Notes under the pieces: model-generated
The model's input: the letters and a program-made list of their open reading frames with translations, nothing else
What the model was told of the DNA's origin: nothing
The model's database searches: none
Translations under genes and position numbers: made by a program
NCBI RefSeq assembly: GCF_048128805.1
Contig: NC_136010.1
Coordinates: 18,480,980-18,544,979, forward strand
Source: Centroberyx gerrardi
Lineage: Eukaryota; Chordata; Actinopteri; Beryciformes; Berycidae
Length of the DNA stretch: 64,000 bases
Reading direction: 5' to 3'
In this document: piece by piece, positions 57,175 to 64,000 of the stretch
Numbering within the stretch: the first letter of the stretch is position 1
Layout: every line of letters starts with the position of its first letter

Positions 57175-58420
57175 ATGCTTGCCAAAGTGAGAACATGCCT
57201 GATCTCAGGTTTGGTCAGAGGATTTCCCACCTGTACAAATTCAAGGGCAGTGATGAGGGCGACACCAGCCCTCTTGAACCATCAGCATCGGACCTTCACC
57301 ACTGAGTCTGGAGCTGTCAGGGTAAGGAAAGTTGCCATAGACATGTTTTGTTTGTTTTAATAAGTGTTTACAAAGCTAGCTACATTATAAGGGATAGGCA
57401 GACCGTGTTCAAGCAGCAGAGGTGGAAAGGGTACTGAAATATTTAACCCAAGGACAAGTACTGTTCAGTTAAATATTGTTTTGCTCTTGTACTGTGAGTG
57501 TAATATGCTAAGTAGTACATCTAAACACAAGAATGAAGGCAGGCGTGTTTTATGATCCATGACGTGCTCTGTTACAGGTGCTGTATGATGGACTTTGTCC
57601 TGTATGCGTGACAGAGATCCGGTTCCTCAAGTATCTGCAGAGAAATCGACCGGGGAAAGTAGACTTTATTGATATCGCCCTCCCAGGTTATGATGGAGGA
57701 AAGTACAAGGGAGTCAGCTACGAGATGGCCATGGAGGAAATGCATGTGATTGATGAGAAAGATGAGGTAAAGTCCAGTTCCATCCACTTTACAAGTACAA
57801 AGAGTGGGATATGTCAAAGTACCATTTTGGAAGTCTGTTTTAGTTTTATGTCCAACAACTACAGGACAACATATTGCATAAATATATGAGGTGCAGCCAG
57901 GGATGAAACATGAGGATTGTGGGCTCCAACCTGGCTGCACTGTGCCATCCCCATTAGCCCACATTCAAGCTGGCAAGTGAAGACGATTTTGCTCTTAACC
58001 CAGTCTAAAAATGACTAGTCGCGGGCAAACAGGCTACTGTGATTCAAATCCTCAAATACAGCTCACATAATGTCAAAATTTGGCCAATGAATCATGGTAA
58101 CAGCACAGAGCAAATCATAATATCGAAAACCTGCTGTGTCAAAGGGGAAGTTTGTTGTGCATTCCTAACAAACTAGCCAAAATGTAGTATTTTGCCTATC
58201 TGCTAACCTCCTGTGGTATCGGCAGGTTCACCGTGGGATTCCAGCGTTCGCAGTCATGTACAGTGCAGTGGGCCTCGGCTGGATGGGTCGCTTCATGATG
58301 TGGCCACACGTGAGGCCGTTTATGGACAAGTCATATGCCATCTTTGCCAGGAATCGCCTGAGGTGGACTGGGCGTGGGGATGAGTGCACTACAGGACACT
58401 GTGCAAGGAAAACACAATGA
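57175..58420 (+). CDS. DCC-family (DUF393) thiol-disulfide oxidoreductase-like protein, 176 aa
   Basis: Three coding exons, 57175-57321, 57578-57766 and 58226-58420, join in phase 0. The domain begins VLYDGLCPVC (residues 50-59), the Asp-Gly-x-Cys-x-x-Cys motif that names the DCC family. It continues with VDFIDIALPGYDGG and HRGIPAFAVMYSAVGLGW, as in bacterial and plant DUF393 proteins. The CxxC implies thiol-disulfide chemistry, but no substrate is established. The 49 residues before the domain are rich in Arg, Ser and Thr with only one acidic residue, consistent with a mitochondrial presequence (inference). I start at ATG 57175; earlier frames open only at non-ATG codons. AATAAA at 58843-58848 may end the transcript. 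I do not know a standard vertebrate symbol. Confidence 0.82.
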
Positions 58421-59820
58421 CTCTTGGTCAGAGAAAAAATGACGTACTGTATATGCTAAGTAAATTATATTCAATGTTAATAAGTGTAAGATAAAAACTG
58501 TATGGATTGGAAGAGTTTTAAAGCTTCTCTGTTGCTGGAGGGAAATATAGGCTGCCTGATGAAATGTGTATGTTGTTGAGCCATCATTTGATGCAGAATT
58601 TCTTTGCCTATGACAATTAGACTAGGTCTGAATAGACTTTACTTAGTTCAGTTTATTTATTTCCACAGTGATAAAGCATAGAAGCAAAGTGATAAAAAAA
58701 AATACTGCCTAAACAACAAATAATTAAAAAGACAAAAGATGACAAAATCAGCAGATTTGTGTTGGTGAGACTGCAAAACCGCTTAAAAACAAGGGTCTTA
58801 AAACATTTCTAACCAAAGAAAACAAACAAACTTTTGATGCTGAATAAAATTCAAACCTAACAATGGTAAACATGAATACTGTATTCTGAATTAAGTCTAT
58901 TAAGGAAGTAAAAACAGTCAATTTCTTGTAGTTTAACTCAGACATTGATTGGACTGCAGATAAAAGTAGATCTCCAGTAACTGTTTTGAAGCTGCCACTA
59001 GATGTCATTGTAGTTCTAAAAAAAAAAAAAGATTCCGCTGTTAGTGAAATTGTTACTACTCCTCAGGGATTGTCTGATATATGGAAATAATGATTGGTAT
59101 ATTCATTGAATGTTTCATTTTATTTTTAAGGCTAATAAATGTAACCTCAAATGACAATTGAATGTTATCTACAATACCAGGTAAAATTTCTATGTTAGTC
59201 GATCTGAGAATAAAAGCACCTGTAAAACCAAAATTGAGCAAAGTGACAAAATATTCTCAGTTGGAATTACATTATTCAGTAATTTCTCACTATGCTGGAC
59301 AGACGCATACAGACACTCAAATCTGTCTAATCTCCCATGAGCCTCTCTTGTCTGGAGCATGTTTCATCAACAATACAGCACAGAAAAGCAAATATGGGAA
59401 CAGCATGTGCTTGACAACGGTTGAGGGATGCATGTGATTCAGAATGATGTTTACAAAACAGCTCTGTGGAATATGACATCCCCATTTCAGTTTGTTTTAT
59501 ATACTTGACTAGAATCAGCATTTTGATAAACCATGCAAGACCATACCATATATATCCAGTGAACTGTGCACAGTTTCTAAGAATCAAAGTACTGGTTACC
59601 GGTTTCACTCCCCGTCTGTCCTACACCTTTATCGGAGGGAAGTGTGTTTTGATGTGCTGTGACGTAAGTGCCAACCTTAACTCACTGAGACCCTTGAGTT
59701 ATCGCCTCACCTAATTTTAGACTTCTGCTTCCAGTCCTGCAGTCAGCAGTGACAACACATGACCTTAAGCCTGTGTGGTCTTACATTGGTCAGCCAGAGG
59801 GCAGGCACGTCCACCCCTCA
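58421..59820. other. 3' UTR and spacer before pnpla8
   Basis: No coding exon. It includes the probable 3' UTR of the DCC gene to about 58860, AT-rich sequence, and a CTCF-like motif CCACTAGATGTCA at 58995-59007. Nothing else is recognised. Confidence 0.5.
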
Positions 59821-60824
59821 GCTGAGCTCAGCCAATAGGATTAGAGCCCTACATGGGACAAGAATGGAATTAAGTATCAAAACATGGTTCTTCTGACAGC
59901 ATGTGTGAAGTGGTGTACTGGACATCAAAGGACAGAACTGGTTAAAGAAGAATTGCAAAGATAGAAGAAAAACTAGGTATCGTGTATCAGGTAACTTTTC
60001 AGTCTGTACCTTCAGACATTTTCTTTCAAGGTTAGACTAGCTATAAGCTCCTTTGGTACATGACCTTTCCCGACTGAAGTGGAAAACAATCATGGTAGAT
60101 GTTTGTCTATAGCGCACCTAAGCCGTTTGCCTTTCTCTTTGTGAGTGCTCTGAAGAAAGCCGTCTTTATGTGTGTATATGTATGATTATCTATGCACTAC
60201 TTATGTTTTTCTTAAGTTACATAGTAAAAAACATACAGACATGTATGTGTTAAAATGTGTAGCCAAACAAGAGCAACTAAGGACGCAGCTACCTGTCTTC
60301 TCAAATTTCTGTGACCTTGCAGACAGACCTTGTGACTGTAGAGAGATTTATTTTTGCAGGCCATATAGATTGATGTATTGCTCAGAGGCTTCATGTTACA
60401 TTTCTGAAGGGACACAGTACTAGGAAATAGTGGAAGTGCATGGCTATTTTGGCACATGTAGTGTTTGTACACAATGTGATCAGCTTCTCCCTTCGTACAT
60501 GAAAGCATGCACACTCCTTTAAGAGCGACTTGTTTATACCAGTGAGAATATGGCTCTGTTCTGGCCAGTCATGCAACTGTGATATTGATATACCATACTG
60601 GTGGGGCCCCATGTGTTGAGCATAGGTTGCGTTTTTATTTTTCAACTTTGTTTACATGTAGTTATGTTTCAGAACTTAGTCACTCACCTTGAAATGAATA
60701 TTAATACTGTGTATCTTCTTGTATTTCCTAGATACCTGATGATTATGCTACTGCGGCCTAAATCAGTACAGGCTCAAAAGTATCAATAAGACATTGAGTG
60801 CTGTTCATTACGTCACAGTCAAAC
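59821..60824 (+). promoter_or_regulatory. pnpla8 promoter, leader exon and upstream ORF
   Basis: An inverted-CCAAT-type context (GCCAATAGG, CCAAT at 59832-59836) precedes a candidate non-coding exon ending at 59990 (CAG|GTAACT). The next exon opens at 60732 after TTTCCTAG. Its first 93 bases are untranslated and hold a 16-codon upstream ORF (ATG 60739 to TAA 60789) that stops 35 bases before the main ATG. These points are read from splice-like signals only. Confidence 0.5.
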
Positions 60825-63800
60825 ATGGGTCGCTACCTTAGCATCAACCTACGTTCAAATTCCTTGGATGGGAAGACGTTACGATTGTACTGCAAAATCA
60901 AGTACCTCATTAGCATTCTCAGAAACTTCCCTCGTCCGGCTAAGACGCCCCTCTCCCTGGACCTCCATAGATATTTGCTGCTGTCCTCTCCTCATCCTCC
61001 AAGCTTTACGCAAAAAGCCATCTTTAGAAATACACACAGTAATACACGCTCTACCTCTGGCCACTTCCTCAGAGATTGTACCGTAGAAGTGAAACATCTC
61101 CAGGCTGTGCGTTTTTACTCCTCCAATAGGGATGCATTCAAAGCTGAGGCACCCATTGGGGTCTTTCAGGACGCAGAGAGCACTTTTCACTTGAGTTCAC
61201 TGGGTGTACGTCTTGGTCAATCATTTAATCAACTATCCAGACACATAAATATTTATTTCAAGAGAAAGGACATACCTATTGTCCCTCTTGCTGGGAATGC
61301 CAGTCTTGTTGTCACAACTCCAGAATATCTAGGCAGGTTACAGAGGCGCAGTCAAACTCAGAGGGCAGCCAGAGAGAGAAGAGTATCTGAGGGCAAAGAT
61401 ACAACACAGACCTTGAAATGCAAAGACCAGCTAGAAACCTCAGAAACCCAGCCAGAAACTAGTCCTCCACTCCAGGCGCATTCTGGACTGCAACTATTTC
61501 ACATCAGCGCTCTGGCAACAAGATTTGGAGAAAGCTACAATTATGTTGCTAATCACATCAACTCAGTTTTCTCCCGGGGTCCTGCAAAAGAAATTCAAAT
61601 GCAGGAGGCTTTGGAAAAACTGTCTAACACCAGAGGGTCAACCAGGAGGCAGAGGAGGAGAAAAATGCAAGCAAGTTACATTAAATACCCAAAAGAAGCT
61701 GAACAGTCTGAAGTAAAAATGGATTCTAACCAAGCAACAGTGAAAAGTAATGATATCTCCAGTAACTGGGATGAGGGTTACCTTCACTTTACAAGACACA
61801 TCAATAGATACTTTGGTGCCAAAGTTACAGATGAAGCTGATCATCTTGCTGTGGAAAACAGTAGTGCTTATCAAAAACACTTCTCAGCACAATCTACCTC
61901 AAACACTCAAGATGCACCGTCACAACTGAAGCAGGAAGAACATTGCAGCCCTAAAACTGGAGGCCTTTTCCACACCAGCAGCCATACAACTAATTTTGGG
62001 GAGAGCTACTTCCAAATGGCCGGTCACATCAATCAGTATTTCAAGGGCCAAGGTGCTTTGGAGGAAGAAATGGATAGAGATCTCCTTATTGGAATGGAGC
62101 CTGGATCTGCTACCACCCAGAAACTACAGACTGTATCCTTCATGGACTGCCTTCGGCACCCCACAAGTGCCATCCCTAACCTGCTGGGTGGCTATCTAAA
62201 ACTGGGCCCCTGGGCGCAGACCAATCAGTCCAAACCTGCCACAGCTTCACTGGAGACCACATTTAATAGAAGGGTGAGTTTAATAGAATTCTCTGCAGCT
62301 AGCAGAATTGGGTAAATTCACTTTCACCAAATTCAAGACAGTATTATTTACTCTGAGTTTTGTACACCTGAAAAAGTATGGTTAGGTTGCGGGTACTCTA
62401 CTAACAAAACACTGAGAAATTCAAAATGTTGCTTGTCCGATTGGGGGAAAAAGATAAAACGCCTAAACCCAGTTGTTACACAAATGTTTGTAACTAATAC
62501 CTGTTTCTGTGTTCTCAGCTTGTCTTGAGTAGGAGGCAGGCAGAGGAAACGACACATGGGTTGATTGGCAGTCTGGGACAGGCCTTGTCTCCAGAAGCTC
62601 TGACTGCCTGCATGGAAGCACTCAATGAACACCTTATCCACTACCCATCATGCAAAGCTTTAATGTGGCAGGTCTGTTACAAATGAAACAGATGATCTAA
62701 GCATTTGTGCAAACTGGTTCTAACCCAGTGAATCATTCAAAGCTGTCTCTATTTCCAGGAGAAAACTGCAGTTATGCTGTTGAAACAACGGCGCAGCTAT
62801 AGAGACAACCAGGAACTTCAGAGCACCATAAGAGAAACCTTGGCTCTGATTGGCTACGTGGATCCAGTCAAAGGTCGTGGAATAAGAGTGCTCTCAATTG
62901 ACGGTGGTGGTACAAGGTACTTGTGAGAAACTCACTTCATGTGTACATGCTGTATGTAGAGCCCCATTTAAGACAGTCTCAATGTTTTTGTACATGCCTT
63001 TTCCAGAGGAGTGGTGCCTCTGCAGGTGTTGAAGCTGCTGGAAGCTGAGACAGGCAAGCAGATCCACCAGCTGTTTGACTACATCTGTGGAGTGAGCACA
63101 GGTGAGGAACAACACAACTGAGGAGACATACCAGGAATAACAACCTATAGTGTACTGTCATAAACAGCTTCATGCTTCTCAACCTAAACCTTTCATGTCT
63201 GCTTATCCTACTTTTTCTCTCTCTCTGCTTGTGTTTATAAAAGGCGCAGTTCTAGCCTTCATGCTGGGTCTGGCCCGTTTCTCTCTAGAGGAGTGTGCGG
63301 ATATGTACCGTCGATTCGGCTCTGACGTCTTCCGCCAGAACCCCCTGGTCGGCACCGTGAAGATGGGCTGGACACACTCCTACTATAACACAGAGACCTG
63401 GGAGACAATACTACAGTATGCACATAATAGATTATAGTAACACTCTAGTTAGAATGATTTCTACAGATGTTAAAAGCCAGCATTCTGCTCTTAATGTATA
63501 TTTCATTTCTGTTTTTATCTTATTCAGAGAAAAGATGGGTAAAAGAGTACTGATTAGAACTGCCAGAGATGAGTTAAGTCCCAAGGTAAGGAAGCTGCCA
63601 CCACCATGGCTGATTTTATGATCAAAATCACTATGAGCCCCATTACAGTAATGTAATATTGTTGGTTTGATGAGGCTACAATGGCTATAGAGTGCCCCAG
63701 TGTGGTCAGACTATAGATAGCAGTTACAATTTATGTAAGCATAAAACTATAGTCTGCTCTCTCTGTAGTTTAATATTGCAGTAGTTTTTGTGAATGTTCC

Positions 63801-64000
63801 AAAGATAACTGAAGGTGCTGTTAATATCTGGTCAGGTTTCAGCAGTCAGCGCAGTGGTGAACTGGGGTAATAGTCCAAAGGCCTTCGTCTTCCGTAACTA
63901 CAACCACACACCAGGCTCTCTCAGCCGCTATGCAGGAGGCTCTGGCTACCAGATGTGGCAGGCAGTACGGGCATCGTCAGCTGCCCCAGGCTACTTCCAG
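60825..64000 (+). CDS. pnpla8: Calcium-independent phospholipase A2 gamma (PNPLA8), 3' end missing
   Basis: Patatin-type phospholipase of mitochondria and peroxisomes that hydrolyses membrane phospholipids and cardiolipin. Exons: 60825-62273, 62519-62671, 62759-62916, 63007-63101, 63244-63415, 63528-63585, and 63836 to beyond 64000; all phases agree. I start at ATG 60825 (CAAACATGG); the frame extends nine codons further but without another ATG. Residues 1-60 are basic and hydrophobic, like a targeting sequence. Four copies of an FG-SY/HIN-YF repeat follow in exon 1 (about residues 120-148, 224-250, 314-331, 381-408). Then come a helical region, [12 protein letters not shown], the oxyanion loop DGGGTRG (582-588), and the nucleophile motif GVSTG with Ser617. 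The human serine is Ser483, so this N-terminus is about 134 residues longer. The catalytic Asp lies past the edge. Confidence 0.95.
61182..62048 (+). repeat. Four protein-level repeats in pnpla8 exon 1
   Basis: Units at 61182-61268, 61494-61574, 61764-61817 and 61965-62048 encode FH-S-----FG-SY-----HIN-YF. Copies 2 ([23 protein letters not shown]) and 4 ([23 protein letters not shown]) are closest. Copy 1 has LGQSF and RHINIYFK. Copy 3 keeps only DEGY and RHINRYFG. The spacers are low-complexity and polar. At DNA level the copies have diverged. Confidence 0.85.

Noticed and set aside
57572-57964. 130-residue minus-strand frame
   Set aside because: Shadow of DCC-gene exon 2; the plus strand carries the conserved CxxC domain with matching splice sites.
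60798-60824. N-terminal extension of PNPLA8
   Set aside because: The extension starts at GTG; the first ATG in frame is 60825 and has a good context.

Overview
The window is nuclear DNA from a ray-finned (teleost) fish. Its genes are split by GT-AG introns, the proteins are vertebrate-type, microsatellites are abundant, and short fish-type DNA transposons sit in introns and spacers. I found no prokaryotic or organelle features, no CRISPR array, no rRNA and no tRNA. I also found no new defence or biosynthetic system. The most interesting points are a repeat expansion in a phospholipase, a monocarboxylate transporter beside a TAFA gene pair, and a minor-spliceosome intron.

Layout, left to right. 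(1) 1-6070: arl6ip5 exon 1 (-) and the complete NEDD8 E1 gene uba3 (+, 18 coding exons, 462 aa) stand head to head, with a TCTCGCGAGA promoter palindrome between them. (2) 6071-8530: spacer with an intact hAT-type MITE and the probable tafa4 leader. (3) 8531-11036: tafa4 (+), a secreted chemokine-like neuropeptide gene. (4) 11037-19724: convergent spacer with retrotransposon relics. (5) 19725-33834: tafa1 (-), the paralogue of tafa4, with one 12.3 kb intron. (6) 33835-51328: a 17.5 kb gene-poor interval upstream of tafa1, with microsatellites, a large fold-back repeat and one unassigned exon-like ORF. (7) 51329-54860: a proton-linked monocarboxylate transporter (-, 475 aa), closest to MCT2/slc16a7. 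(8) 55080-56100: a compound microsatellite and a broken LINE fragment. (9) 57175-58420: a small DCC/DUF393 thiol-disulfide oxidoreductase gene (+, 176 aa). (10) 59830-64000: pnpla8 (+, mitochondrial/peroxisomal calcium-independent phospholipase A2 gamma), cut by the right edge.

The genes do not form one pathway; they are a chromosomal neighbourhood. As I recall the human map, TAFA1-TAFA4-EOGT-TMF1-UBA3-ARL6IP5 lie together at 3p14. This window keeps that order apart from EOGT and TMF1, which are not between uba3 and tafa4. An MCT gene beside tafa1 recalls human 1p13 (TAFA3 with SLC16A1) and 12q14 (TAFA2 with SLC16A7), which suggests an ancient TAFA-MCT linkage. All coding calls rest on reading frames, splice sites that keep phase, and remembered family sequences; no database search was run.
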